Below are positions 27,355 to 38,940 of a stretch of DNA of 64,000 nucleotides, piece by piece (the first letter of the stretch is position 1; each line of letters opens with the position of its first letter). Location of the stretch: positions 43,229,142-43,293,141 of the forward strand of contig CM067373.1 of NCBI GenBank assembly GCA_034401795.1. Direction: 5' to 3'. The translations under genes were made by a program, and so were the position numbers. Below the pieces are notes generated by a model that worked only from the letters and a program-made list of their open reading frames with translations, was not told the DNA's origin and did not search any database. The DNA is from Chaetoderma sp. LZ-2023a (Eukaryota > Mollusca > Caudofoveata > Chaetodermatida > Chaetodermatidae).

Positions 27355-27733
27355 GTTTCTCAGGCAATCATATGACTTCGTAGTCAACTATGTGATGTGT
27401 AGGCTGATGTCATAATCAATTCCGTCATGAATAATTCAATTTAGTCCGTCTCAAGCGCTTAGTTGGTCAGGTTGTACAAATTGTATGTCTTTACTGTATA
27501 ATAAACATGCTGTTGAATATTTTGAAACTAATTTGACTGGGCACTGTTACTGCAATAGGCAGCAACAGCACCCAGTTAAATTAGTTTCAAAATATTCGAC
27601 AGCTTACAAGTATAGTTTTCTGGAAATTGTTAGTCAGGAAGTTCAGGGATCGATCGATCGCAACATGAGCGAGGTGTGGTTGGAGCTTTGCTAGATATGG
27701 GCGGGGCATAACTAAAAATGGAAAGGGCCATTA
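27355..27733 (+). mobile_element. Family B MITE, near full length
   Basis: Left half with CAATCATATGACTTCGTAGT; core GAATATTTTGAAACTAATTT pairing with AAATTAGTTTCAAAATATTC around CTGTTACTGCAATAGGCAGC; then GGGATCGATCGATCGCAAC and GGGCGGGGCATAACTAAAAA, ending GGAAAGGGCCATT. Confidence 0.8.
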
Positions 27734-28504
27734 GAACGGAGTTTGAGAATTTATTTATAGCAATAGCTATTATTCCTAATGTAAATTCTTCCCATTGTCG
27801 TACCATATTCCATTACATGTATATAATTTTTGTATATATTTTGTGTATGGTAGTAGTGCTTCATTGACCACTACAGTTATCTAGTAGTGGCGGGACTTTG
27901 TCACAAACAGAGGCTCTTACACGTATGGAGTATTATTGTGGCTTTCTTTCCCGTTTTGTTTGAATACATATTATAAGCTATCGATAATAAAAAGAAAAAA
28001 TATGCTATTTTAATATAAAGACACAAAACTGTAAAAATTATTTAGTCAACCAGGATTAGGGTATGACAGAGGAGGGCCTGTGTGAGGGGAACTCCACGTA
28101 TAACCAATTGTGTGTCCGCTTTTAATATATATAGATAGTTTGTATTGGAATTATTCTCCTTATATTAGGCCATTATTGAAGAAAGCATGTAGATATATAG
28201 CAGCCATATCTAATTTGAATTGAAATGACATTCTTACAGTACAGCTCAGAAATCACTTAAAGTTTCCAATGAAAGAGACATGTTAGTTGGTACAACTTTG
28301 AACATGATATAAGAAATTTTGGACTTAATTTGAGGCAGTAATGACTTCCAATCAAATTAAGTCCAAACTATTCCAGAGTGGTATGTATTATTTTGTTTTG
28401 TACAAACCTGATTTATTTATGATGTGTACTGTAGTTCACATGTTCCAAGAACAGAGGAGCTAAAGTGACGTATGCCAGTATCCAAATAGAAGGATCCTAT
28501 CTGT
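27734..28504. other. Intergenic or UTR sequence without gene
   Basis: AT-rich. An AATAAAAAG sequence near 27985 could be a polyadenylation signal, but nothing ties it to TMEM87. A short hairpin TTGGACTTAATTTGAGGCAG / AATTAAGTCCAAAC lies at 28320-28375. Confidence 0.5.
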
Positions 28505-28815
28505 TGCTCGTGTATCCATTGTCATAATCAAATGTGTCACATGTTAGCTAGCGTCACAATAAAAGTGGCGTAGCTCCACGAAAATCGAAATCTGTCCCAA
28601 AAGGTGTATCCATGAATTTGTCTGATGAAGTTAGAATTTAATAAACATTCCTAAGCAGCGACAGCTCTCAGTAAAATTAGTTTCAAAATATCAACAGCTT
28701 ACTTGTATGAAATTTAGATTCTGTAAATTTAGGTTTCTATGTTTCAAATCGATTCCAACATGTGTAAAATGTGGATGGAGCTTAGCGAGAAATGGGTGTG
28801 GCATAGCTAGAAGTT
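28505..28815 (+). mobile_element. Family B2 MITE copy
   Basis: CATAATCAAATGTGTCACAT and GTTAGCTAGCGTCACAATAA in the left half, AAATTAGTTTCAAAATATCA in the core, and GATGGAGCTTAGCGAGAAAT in the right half. Confidence 0.6.
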
Positions 28816-29501
28816 GACCCCTCTATTGAGTGACGTTTGGGGTGTACCTCTGTTACAGCTAATCTATCACTATAATCAGGCTCATCGTCACCACGTTTTC
28901 AAGTTTTTCAAAATTTATGTGAATACTAAGATCATAGATGTATACCATTATGTAATATAGTTTCAGCTTTGTAGCCATCATCATTTCAAGGTGTATGGTT
29001 TGCATATAACTGGTCACAGTGCAACACATGTTAAGCCTTTCAATGACAAATCCCTGAAAAAGTAAATTTTTTGTAATATATAACATATTCTGTTGAATAT
29101 TTTGAAATTAAAATGACAAGAAACCATTGCTGCCTAAGGCAGCAGTAGCTTCCAGTCATATTAAAACCTGGTATATAAGAAACAAACTTCATTATCACAA
29201 CATTTATATCAATAATACATTAGATTTATACCTTTCTTATCTGTCAATGTAAAGCCATCATCATTTCATGTTAAGTTTTCTATTTAGCTGGATTTAGTGC
29301 AACATTTTGCGTTAAATTATACTAAAGATAAATTACCTCGCTAGCCAACCTTCATATACAATATTATTACTGTTTATATATCAAGACTCCAGACCATGTA
29401 TAATATTTTAAGCCATTTCTAGATTAGTGTTTTTATCATTTTATGTTAATGGTTGCTTAAATAGGTTATAAGTTAACAGTTTTATGAGGCTTGCTGAGAT
29501 A
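28816..29501. other. No gene; one family B-type hairpin
   Basis: 29085-29165 holds TTGAATATTTTGAAATTAAA with an opposing arm around CAGCAGTAGCTTCCAGTCAT. The remainder is plain AT-rich DNA. Confidence 0.5.
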
Positions 29502-29700
29502 GGAGGTGGCTTGATGTAGTGGCTAGCATGCTGGACTACTTAACCTGGAGAATCCTGTTCTTGCATGCGGGTTTGACTATCTCTGCATTGTTGGAAACAT
29601 GGGAAATCTTCTTCACTCCTCTCCTTGCCTCTCTCTACCAGGAGTATAAATGGCTACCAGTGTAAAAGATATTCGGAGTAAAGCCAGGCTCGATATGAAG
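29502..29700 (+). mobile_element. tRNA-derived SINE copy, forward
   Basis: A tRNA-like head with an A-box-like TGGCTTGATGTAGTGG and a B-box-like GCGGGTTTGACTATC, then a body ending ACCAGGAGTATAAATGGCTA. A matching but inverted copy lies at 29776-29970. Not a functional tRNA gene: the fold is broken. Confidence 0.68.
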
Positions 29701-29775
29701 TTATTGGTTTGATTTGCGTCTATCGAGTCCCTGATTCCAGGTCCCATTCCCACCATATCTAGGCTGGTTTTGTTT

Positions 29776-29970
29776 CAGTCTATTATTGGTAACTTCCCCA
29801 GCGTTATACTGCTACCCATTTATGCTCCTGGTTGGAAAGAGGCAATGAGGAGTGAAGGAGATTGCCATTGTTTCCAGCGATCGCCAGTTGGCCGAACAGA
29901 GATGCGATCCCGGGGTCACCGGTTTCACAGCTCTGCTCGTTACCGCCTGAGCTACCACCTCCTGGGCTCG
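29776..29970 (-). mobile_element. tRNA-derived SINE copy, reverse
   Basis: On the minus strand: AGGAGGTGGTAGCTCAGGCG, CCCCGGGATCGCATCTCTG and then ACCAGGAGCATAAATGGGTA, homologous in order to 29502-29700. The A-box TGGTAGCTCAGGCGG is close to a tRNA consensus. Confidence 0.72.
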
Positions 29971-30167
29971 ATATGGCTTGAATGGTACCTAGAAATTAGG
30001 GGCTTGGTTTTGGCCAATCAATCAAATGACTTGTTAAGACTTGCTGAAACTCCTACTCCTACACACTTGATGCATCTTACTTTATCTACATGATTTTTTG
30101 GTAGCACAAGATATTTATTTTTTAACCCTTTCAATGACAAATCCCTGAAAAAGTAAATTCTTTATGA

Positions 30168-30655
30168 GGTACAGCATATTATTTTGATTATTTTGAAATT
30201 AATATAACGAATCTATTGCTGCCTACGGCAGCAATAGCTTCCAATCATATTAATTTCAAAATATTCAACAGCCTTCGCGTTTGTTTGCGCTGAGGTCAAG
30301 ATACAGGTGGAATTTATCGGTAAAAGGGTTAATAAAGCTCACCCTTTAACACTCACGGACCAGAGAAGAAAAATTCTTTATGATATAAAAAATAATCTGT
30401 TGACTACTATTTTGAAACTACTTTGGATGAGAGCTGTTGCCGCAACAGTTTCTAATCAAATCACTTTCAAAATATTCAAGATCTTTCCTGTATAGCTGTC
30501 TTGAACTTGAGCCACTGGAATTTCAAGGATTAAACCATTAACCCTTTGATTCCTTAAAATTTTGTTTCGATTTCAAGATAACTCTACAGGAAAGTTGTTG
30601 AATATAGGTAGCAACAATTCTCAGTCAAATTAGCTTCAAAATAATCAACGTATTA
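30168..30655 (+). repeat. Three family B-type core hairpins in a row
   Basis: 30168-30265 (AATCTATTGCTGCCTACGGC loop), 30390-30485 (GAGCTGTTGCCGCAACAG loop) and 30590-30655 (right arm only, TTAGCTTCAAAATAATCAAC). Family A-like ends CCCTTTAACACTCACGG lie between them. Confidence 0.6.
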
Positions 30656-30753
30656 TTTCTTACATTATAAAGAATCTGCCATATCTGATCTGTAAGGTTC
30701 TTATAGAATATCTTTATTTCCAAATGGTATTCACTATAGTACCTGATTTGTAT

Positions 30754-31380
30754 TACCCGTTACCACACTGATGTCAATATTCTATCTTTTACTCTGACAA
30801 TAGCAAAGAAACTGGTGTACATCTTTTTTATGACAGCAACGTCTTCCACCAAATATGTTGAAAAATTAACAGCAGTTCATCTTTTAATTATGCCCCCCCC
30901 CCACAAATATAAGGGGTTTATATAATGTTTGCTTTGTCTGTCGTTTCATTTGGGCGTTCATTTCCGAATGATAACTCAAGTTCTATTGAATAGATCATTA
31001 CCACTCTGGCGTCGGATCTTGTCCTTGGTGGTCCGAAGAACCGTATCGATTTTGTCGTCAAATGTCATGGTCATGGTGACCTAATTAATTATGTAATATT
31101 GCATTTCCAAATGATAAAGAACCCTATCGATTTTGAAGTCAAAGGTCCAGGTCACTGTGACCTAATTAATGATGTAATATTGCATTTCCAGATGATAACT
31201 CGAGTTCGATTGAAGGGATCATTACTAATCTTGGGTGGGAGGTTGTCCTTGGTGTTTCGAAGAACCCTATCGATTTTGGTGTCAACGGTCAAGGTCACGG
31301 TGACCAATCTTTGGTGGGAGGTTGTGCTTGGCGGAATGCGGGTCATACTTTAGCAATCTGTGATTGTCGTTCTTGTTTAA
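30754..31380 (+). repeat. Family C copy broken by a GGTCAAGGTCACGGTGACC repeat
   Basis: Family C sequence (TTACCACACTGATGTCAATA) runs to about 30890, followed by a C-run. Then come three degenerate units of about 110 bases with GAAGAACCCTATCGATTTT and GTCACTGTGACCTAATTAAT or GGTCAAGGTCACGGTGACC. The wording is typical of mollusc-type dispersed tandem repeats. Confidence 0.6.
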
Positions 31381-31820
31381 TTAAAAAAATTAAAATTTTG
31401 ACAGAGTGGAGGTTTAGGAAGTCATCAGTCCTTGGTGACCGCTGTTTGATGTTCTTACATGTATCTTTGGAAATATTTGTCTAATTTCATGTCACACATA
31501 CATTGTTGATGTGAATATGTGTTAACGTAGGTGAATTTCTAGTGCATACTAACATACATTTTGATTCAGTTATCATGGTTTCAAATTGTTGCTTTTAGTG
31601 ATATGTATATATTTGTACATTATGTGGGTATGTCTCCAGTAACACTTAGAAATGAAAATATATACATAATATAATTATTATCATTATTGTTATTACCTTG
31701 GTCTTGAAATATATTTATTGTATATAATACTAATTCTTTTTTCTATTTATACAGTGTTTTGTAATTTGTTTTGATGCCACTTTAATCAATACAACAGTTA
31801 TCGTAAAACAGTAAGATGAA
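31381..31820. other. No recognised feature
   Basis: AT-rich intergenic DNA; no coding-like frame. Confidence 0.5.
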
Positions 31821-32062
31821 TTACCCCTTTAACACTCATATCAGCCAAAAATTACTTCGGCAGTGATCTTGAGAAATGTCCATTTGCAGTCCAAGAGAAG
31901 ACTATTTTTGAAAATTTATCACGAGAATGACTGGCTTGATAACTGAACCAGTTATTCCAGTGGTAAAAATTTTTAAAATAGTCTTCTCTTGGTCAGCAAA
32001 TTAACATTTTCTGTGGGAAAATTGAAATTTTCTTTAACAAATTTGAGGATTAAAGGTTTAAG
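31821..32062 (+). mobile_element. Family A MITE
   Basis: TTACCCCTTTAACACTCATA at left, GAGGATTAAAGGTTTAAG at right, hairpin AAGAGAAGACTATTTTTGAA / AAAATAGTCTTCTCTTGG. Confidence 0.78.
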
Positions 32063-32227
32063 AAATATTTAGATTAGTGATGATCGGGTTTTTTCGTCGC
32101 CTCTAAATGAGATTCTGTTGTTTTCGCTGTTGCGCAATACTGTGGTCTCATTTGTCTAAAGTATGGCGCCTTTTAAATAGGCATGTAAATTTGATTTATC
32201 AGTTTAGTTTATGAAAATAGCATGCTT

Positions 32228-32460
32228 TTAACCCTTTAACACTCAAATTTGTTCAAGAAAATTTCTCATTGAAATTGTCCATTTGCAGACGAAGAAAAGA
32301 CCATTTTTGAAAATTTACCACTGGAATGACTGGCTTGATAACCGAGCCAGTCATTCCAGTGGTAAAGTTTAAAAAATAGTCTTCTGTTGGTTTGCAGATG
32401 GACATTTCTCGAGACCACTGTAGAAGCTGTTTTTGGCTGATGTGAGTGTTAAAGGGTCAA
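32228..32460 (+). mobile_element. Family A MITE, full length
   Basis: Starts TTAACCCTTTAACACTCAAA and ends GTGAGTGTTAAAGGGTCAA. The central hairpin is GGAATGACTGGCTTGATAAC / CCGAGCCAGTCATTCC. 233 bp, a good reference copy for the family. Confidence 0.82.
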
Positions 32461-32579
32461 TGGAAAAGCGTGATTTCATTTTCTTATGCCAATTTACAAT
32501 TTCATAGTCTGCATTTTGATGATGGAAGAGGGTGGTGAGGGATCCTCGTTTTTAATCTCTTGCCACTTTGGAGTGATCT

Positions 32580-32830
32580 GATCTGTCACTCCACGTATAT
32601 GGCATCGTAATCAAATATGTCACATCGTTTGCTGATGTTATCAATAAAAATGTTGTAGCGACCGTCACGAGAATAGAAATGCTTGTCACGATCAAAATAT
32701 TCAACATCTTACCTGTATAGTTACCTTGAAATTTTGACTCTGGGTTTTCAGGTTTCAATGTATCAAATCGATCCCGACATACGTTTAAAAGTTGATGGAG
32801 CTTACCTGGAAATGTGTATGTATGATTACT
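32580..32830 (+). mobile_element. Family B2 MITE copy, one hairpin arm lost
   Basis: GGCATCGTAATCAAATATGT and TCGTTTGCTGATGTTATCAA at left; ATCAAAATATTCAACATCTT in the core; CAAATCGATCCCGACATACG at right. Confidence 0.58.
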
Positions 32831-32935
32831 GTATTCTGCAGCTGTAGTAGTAGAAACATCATACAGCTGCAATCAGTCCTTCTTCGCTTGTTATTTTGGG
32901 AGAGGGGGAAAAATGTCGTCGTTGGCGTCCGGACA

Positions 32936-33553
32936 GGTTAATCTTTTTAAAATGACATTTGTGGTTATCCGATTTGAAAAAAAATTAGACAGATATGTTC
33001 CTCATGGGATGCTTAGGACTAGTCTGCATCAAAATTATATTGATTTTATAATTCTTTCCATACTTTTATCAGTTTGAACATAGAATATTTTATGTGTCAA
33101 GAGTTATCTTTCTTGGCTGCGTTAAGGGTTTTTAAAATGACATTTTCACCGACAAGGGGGTTATCCGATTTAAAAAAAACCCAAATTTGTTCTATACCAT
33201 GCTAAGGACCAGTCCACGTCCAAAATAAATCGACTTTCCAATTTTTTCCATTTTTTTTTCGGCGTTTGAACGTTGACTATTTTCGTGCTCATTTGCATGC
33301 AGATTATATCCTGGTTATGGTTCTTGGCTGTGTTAAGGTTTTTTCAAATGACATTTACACCCACAACAGGTTGGACGATTTGAATAAAACTTGACAGATT
33401 TGTTCTATACGATGCTTAAGACTAGTCCACGTCAGAAGAAAATCAACTTTGACATTTTTTCCGGATTTTTTCACCGTTTGAACTTTGATTATTTTAAGCC
33501 TGATTTGTATGCAGGTTATATAGCCAGGTATAGGTTTTTGCTGCATTGTTTTT
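32936..33553 (+). repeat. Tandem array of a ~200-bp unit, left part
   Basis: Three units each with AAATGACATTTxCACC, GGTTATCCGATTTGAA, GATGCTTAGGACTAGTCC and TTTGAACTTTGATTATTTTA. The same array continues after the inserted satellite element at 36157. Confidence 0.82.
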
Positions 33554-36156
33554 GTCTCGTCTGCAAAGCAGCATCGAGACATAGGTATCACTTTTCCGGC
33601 GGAGGCGTAAACTTTTAAGTTAAGTTTATATCTCGTCAATGCCCGATCCAATTGGAACCAAACTTGGGTGCATGGTAATATACATCAAAAGGAAGCAGCC
33701 CGCCGATAAAAAGGCGATGTGGTCAAGGTTACAGGGGTCAAAGGTTACAGTATAATCTTTGTTAATATTTTACGTTACGTTTTTGCGTTAAACAAAAGTT
33801 ATTGCCTTATATCTCAGCAATGCCTGAATCCAATTGGAACCTAACTTGGGTACATGGTGATATACATCATAAGGAAGCAGCATGCTGATGCAGACATCAT
33901 GTGGTCACGGTTAAGCAAACTTGGGTACATGGTGATATACATTGAATGGAAGCAGCCCACGGATAAAGCGGTCATGAAGTCACGGTTATGGGGTCAAAGG
34001 TCACAGTATAACCTTTGTTAATATTTTACGTTACGTTTTTGCATTAAGCAAAAGTTATTGCCTTATATCTCAGCAATGCCTGATCCAATTGGAACCAAAC
34101 TTGGCTACATGGTGATTTACATTTAATGGAAGTAGCATGCTGATGCAGACATCATGAGGTCACGGTTATGGGGGTCAAAGATCATGGTATAATCTTTGTT
34201 AACATTTTACGCTAAGTTTTTGCATTAAACAAAAGTTATTGCCTTATATCTCAGCAATGCCTGATCCAATTGGAATCAAACTTGGATACATGGTGATATA
34301 CATCAAAATGAAGCAGCATGCTGATGCAGACATCATGCGGTCATGGTTATGGGGTCAAAGGTCACGGTATAATCTTTGTTAATATTTTACGTTAGGATTT
34401 TCATTAAACAAACGTTGTTGTCTTATATCTCAGCAATGCCTGATCCAATTGGAATCAAACTTGGATACATGGTGATATACATCAAAATGAAGCAGCATGC
34501 TGATGCAGACATCATGCTGTCATGGTTATGGGGTCAAAGGTCACAGTATAATCTTTGTTAATATTTTACGTTAGGATTTTCATTAAACAAAAGTTGTCTT
34601 ATATCTCAGCAATGCCTGATCCAATTGGAATCAAACTTGGATACATGGTGATATACATCAAAATGAAGCAGCATGCTGATGCAGACATCATGCGGTCATG
34701 GTTATGGGGTCAAAGGTCACGGTATAATCTTTGTTAATATTTTACGTTAGGATTTTCATTAAACAAAAGTTGTTGTCTTATATCTCAGCAATGCCTGATC
34801 CAATTGGAATCAAACTTGGATACATGGTGATATGCATCAAAATGAAGCAGCATGCTGATGCAGACATCATGCGGTCATGGTTATGGGTTCAAAGGTCACG
34901 GTATAATCTTTGTTAATATTTTACGTTAGGATTTTCATTAAACAAAAGTTGTTGTCTTATATCTCAGCAATGCCTGATCCAATTGGAACCAAACTTGGGT
35001 ACGTGGCGATATACATTGAATGGAAGCAGCCCATCGATAAAGCGGTCATAACGTCAAGGTTATGGGGTCAAAGGTCACAGTATAATCTTTGTTAATATTT
35101 TACGTTAAGTTTTTGCATTAAGCAAAAGTTATTGCCTTATATCTCAGCAATGCCTGATCCAATTGGAACCAAACTTGGCTACATGGTGATTTACATTTAA
35201 CGGAAGTAGCATGCTGATGCAGACATCATGAGGTCACGGTTATGGGGGTCAAAGGTCACGGTATAATCTTTGTTAATATTTTACGTTAGGATTTTCATTA
35301 AACAAAAGTTGTCTTATATCTCAGCAATGCCTGATCCAATTGGAATCAAACTTGGATACATGGTGATATACATCAAAATGAAGCAGCATGCTGATGTAGA
35401 CATCATGCGGTCATGGTTATGGGGTCAAAGGTCACGGTATAATCTTTGTTAATATTTTACGTTAGGATTTTCATTAAACAAAAGTTGTTGTCTTATATCT
35501 CAGCAATGCCTGATCCAATTGGAATCAAACTTGGATACATGGTGATATACATCAAAATGAAGCAGCATGCTGATGCAGACATCATGCGGTCATGGTTATG
35601 GGGTCAAAGGTCACGGTATAATCTTTGTTAATATTTTACGTTAGGATTTTCATTAAACAAAAGTTGTTGTCTTATATCTCAGCAATGCCTGATCCAATTG
35701 GAACCAAACTTGGGTACGTGGCGATATACATTGAATGGAAGCAGCCCACCGATAAAGCGGTCATAACGTCAAGGTTATGGGGTCAAAGGTCACAGTATAA
35801 TCTTTGTTAATATTTTACATTAAGTTTTTGCGTTAAACAAGTTGTCTTATACTCAGCAATGCTAGATCCAATTGGAACCAAACTTGGGTACATGGAGATA
35901 TACATCGAAAGGAAGCAGCACACTGATGCAGGCACCACGATGTCAACTTTTCCGACGGCGTCAACATTAAGTTTTTGCGTTTAGCAAAACTTTTCAGCAT
36001 GTATTTCAGGATTGGTTAAGCCTATTGCAACTAAACTTGGATACATGGTTACCTATAATGATAGGAAGCAGCAGGATGATGTTGGGATCACAAGGTCAAT
36101 GTAACTGTGACAAACAGGAGACAGGCGAGACATTTAATTCCGCGGAATTCTTGTTT
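33554..36156 (+). mobile_element. Insertion element carrying a 179-bp satellite array
   Basis: It splits the ~200-bp array precisely: the sequence before it ends GCTGCATTGTTTTT and that after it resumes AAAACGACATTTACACC. Near the left end is GTCTCGTCTGC (33554) and near the right end its inverse CAGGCGAGAC, followed by the 14-base palindrome AATTCCGCGGAATT and CTTGTTT. Between them are about 13 tandem monomers near 179 bp (core CAGCAATGCCTGATCCAATT, GGTCAAAGGTCACGGTATAA). T-rich target, short subterminal inverted repeats, terminal hairpin and internal satellite resemble non-autonomous Helentrons; that assignment is inference. Confidence 0.75.
33612..36080 (+). repeat. 179-bp satellite with two monomer types
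   Basis: Monomer type Q contains GAAGCAGCATGCTGATGCAG; type P contains GAAGCAGCCCATCGATAAAG. The order reads P, Q', Q, Q, Q, Q, P, Q', Q, Q, P, so a multi-monomer block has been duplicated with one or two Q gained or lost. Several monomers are almost identical. Each gives an open frame of 60-61 codons, but the 179-base period is not a multiple of three, so these frames cannot join and look incidental. Confidence 0.85.
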
Positions 36157-36790
36157 AAAACGACATTTACACCAACAAGGGGTTATGCGATTTGAATAAA
36201 ACTTGACCGAGATGGACTCTACGATGCTGAGGACTTTGCATATTTTTTCACCATTTGAACTTTGATTATTTTAAGGCTGATTTGTATGCAGGTTATATAG
36301 CCAGGTATAGGTTTTTGCTGCATTAATCTTTTTTAAAACAACATTTACACCCACAAGGGGTTATGCGATTTGAATAAAACTTCACAGATTTGTTCTATAC
36401 CATGCTTAGGACCAGTCCGCGTCCAAAGGAAATCGACTTTGACATTTTGTCTGGAATTTTTCATTGTTTGAACTCTGATTATTTTATGGCTGATTTGTAT
36501 GCAGATTATATATCTTGGTTATGATTCTTGGCTGTGTTGTTTTTTTAAAACGACATTTGCACCCACAAGGGGGTTCATCCGATTTGAATAAAACTTCACA
36601 GATGTGTTCTATACGATGCTTAGGACTTGTCCAGATAAAAAATATATTGGTTTTCAAAATCTTTCCATATTCTTTCGGCATTTGAACTTTGGTAATTTTA
36701 TGGTTGATTTGCATTCAGATTATATGTATTATGCTGTGGTTAAGGATTTTTCAAATGACAATTTAATCAGCAAAGACTTGCTTTTGAAAC
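36157..36790 (+). repeat. Tandem array of the ~200-bp unit, right part
   Basis: Continuation of the array at 32936-33553: units starting AAAACGACATTTACACCAAC, AAAACAACATTTACACCCAC, AAAACGACATTTGCACCCAC and a last decayed one. Confidence 0.8.
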
Positions 36791-36800
36791 TTGAAACCTT

Positions 36801-37440
36801 GGGGATGATTATACATATGGGCAAGGATGTGCATGATATTGATTGCAATGCAACTACTCCTAGACCATTTCAGATAGAAACTTGAAACTTTGGTGATCAT
36901 TGCACATATGGACAGGGATGTACATGACACTTGGAATTTTGGCATGACCCCAGCGCCCTGCGACCCCTGGGGTGGGGTAAAAAATAAAAATTTTCCAAAT
37001 CTTGTCATGTCGCATATCATTTTCAAGCCAATGCTAAGTAGTCCACAGTACAAGAAATTATTTTGATCTTGGGTCAAACTGAGTGTAGGGGTGTGTGGTC
37101 AAAAGGTCAAAAGTGGGCACCAATCGATTGTAGGAGTTCCTCCTAGACCATTTCAGATAGAAACTTGAAACTTTCGGTATGATTACACATGGAAAGGGAT
37201 GTGCATGGCACTTGAAATTTTGTTATAACCCACCTTCCCCCCCCCCCCCCCCCCCCCCCCCCGCAGGGGTGGGGATTGTGGGTAAAAAAAAAGAATTTAA
37301 TTTATCCAAAGGTGGTCGTGTCACATATCATTTCCAAGCCAACGATGAGTAGACTACAGTACAAGGAATTATTTTGATCTTGGGTCAAACTGAGGGTAGG
37401 GGTGAGGGCACAAATCGATTGTAATAACCTCCTTGCGCAA
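36801..37440 (+). repeat. Tandem dimer, unit near 290 bp, with poly-C run
   Basis: GACCATTTCAGATAGAAACT, CATATCATTTTCAAGCCAAT and TTATTTTGATCTTGGGTCAA occur twice in the same order (first from 36860, second from 37148). A C-run of 26 lies at 37237-37262 in the second copy. Confidence 0.75.
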
Positions 37441-37860
37441 TCATTTCAAGTTTCAAGAAAAATTGGGGGTTTTTCCCAAAAAACGGCCGGCATGAACAAA
37501 TTTTGGCCAAAAATACAATTTTTCGGGGTTTTTTCATAATTTTTAATTTTTTTTGGTTTTCAAAATTACGACCAAGCGCACATTTTAGGGTCAAAATACA
37601 AGAAAAAAATTGTCCAAAAATGAACTCAAAATGACAAATGGAGAAAAAAATATTTTTAAATGCCCGCCAAAAGACTTGCACCGATTGATTTGCAATTTGG
37701 TCATCTTATGGGTCCTATAGCGACTTGACTTCATCTCAATTTTGAAGAGGATTTGAATTGCAACCACACTAGAATTTTTGCTAGATAAGCACCAGAGTCC
37801 TGGGCAGACTGGGTCCTGCGGCAACTTAAAAATGCGAGATATTTGGTATCTTCTGATACC
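37441..37860. other. No recognised gene
   Basis: Purine/pyrimidine-biased AT-rich sequence. The open frames on the minus strand are low-complexity (Lys/Phe-rich) and unconvincing. Confidence 0.5.
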
Positions 37861-38346
37861 TCTTGCTCCCACTGTGTCTTGTCCTCAGCCGAAATCCTTA
37901 GCTTCCTCTGGTCCATTCTTGACTTGAGTGTACCGAGTACTACTTTCTTTAGGCAATGACGTCCTCTCATGGCTTTGTATTTGCTGGCTCCGAGGAGGGA
38001 GAATTCCAGGGCTCTGTGCTGGTGTCTCTGGCATCCTTACCATATGGCCAAACATGAACCATCTTTGCTGGGCGACTTTTACAGACAGCGGCGACGTATT
38101 ACACATCTTGTATAGTGTATCGTTGGAAATGCTGTCAGGCCATTGGTGTCCAGTGATGGTGCGTAGGTGTTTGCAGTGGTAGGCATCGAGTTTGTCTATA
38201 GCTGCCTTTGGAGCTTCCCAACTGTTACAGTTATACAGCATCAAGGATACACAGGTTGCATTGTATAAACGTAGACTTTTTATATAGGGCATCTTTGATC
38301 TACGAATCCATAGCTTCCAGGATGACTGGAAAGCTATGTTCCCCAT
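37861..38346 (-). mobile_element. LINE fragment, C-terminal region
   Basis: The minus-strand frame reads SLRLYNATCVSLMLYNCNSW, LDAYHCKHLRTITGHQWPDS, ISNDTLYKMC and RWFMFGHMVRMPE. This series (LYN..SW, H.R..R.I.G..W...ISN, GH..RMP) is typical of the region after the reverse transcriptase in animal LINEs. It is a short 5'-truncated copy; the clade is not certain. Confidence 0.82.
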
Positions 38347-38584
38347 GACGCAGCAATGTCAGGAGTACTGCAAACCAGTGAGCCTGGGATTTTACTTTTC
38401 CTCCATGGTTCCCCGCCACGAAGTGGATCGTCATTTTCTTTAGTTTCATGCTTTGTAGATAGGTATATGTGGGTGAACTATGTTTTGGATTTATTCATAA
38501 AGAGATTCTCAATTTTTAGTTTGAAATGTGTGGAGCATAGTTAAATATGGATTCCTCTTTTGACCACCCGCTTTCTTGCAACCA

Positions 38585-38940
38585 TTGATAAATCCAGTTT
38601 ATCCATCAATCATATGATGTCATAATCAACTGTTTCACATGTAGGTTGACATTATACTCAATTACGTCATGAATGACTCGATTTACTCTGTTTTAGACGC
38701 TTAATAGTTTGTCAGGTTGTACGAAATGTATGTCTTTACTATCAAAGTATTTAATAAACATGCTGTTGAATCGTTTGAAACTAACCCAGTGAAATTAGTT
38801 TCAAAATATTCAACAGCTTACCTGTATAGTTTTCTGGAAATTGAGATTCAGAAAGTGCAGTGATCGATCGATCCAACACGTGTGAAGCATGGGTGGGGCT
38901 TAACTAGAGATGGGCAGGGCATAGGTAAAACTATTTTCCT
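38585..38940 (+). mobile_element. Family B MITE, near full length
   Basis: TCAATCATATGATGTCATAA, ACGTCATGAATGACTCGATT, the core GTTTGAAACTAACCCAGTGA with AAATTAGTTTCAAAATATTC, GTGATCGATCGATCCAACAC and GATGGGCAGGGCATAGGTAA. One arm of the hairpin is shortened. Confidence 0.76.

Noticed and set aside
29502-29970. Possible tRNA genes from A- and B-box matches
   Set aside because: Neither copy can form a full cloverleaf, and both continue into a shared non-tRNA body, so they are SINEs.
34376-35810. Row of near-identical 60-61 codon frames, a possible repeat-peptide gene family
   Set aside because: They start on non-ATG codons, the 179-base period is not a multiple of three, and each stops at the same satellite position. 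No splice signals link them.
33590-36150. CRISPR-like array
   Set aside because: Units of about 179 bases with no short repeat-spacer pattern in eukaryotic DNA; it is a satellite.
36484-36885. Overlapping 76- and 93-codon frames on opposite strands
   Set aside because: They are readings of the ~200-bp tandem unit and have no domain or conserved frame between units.
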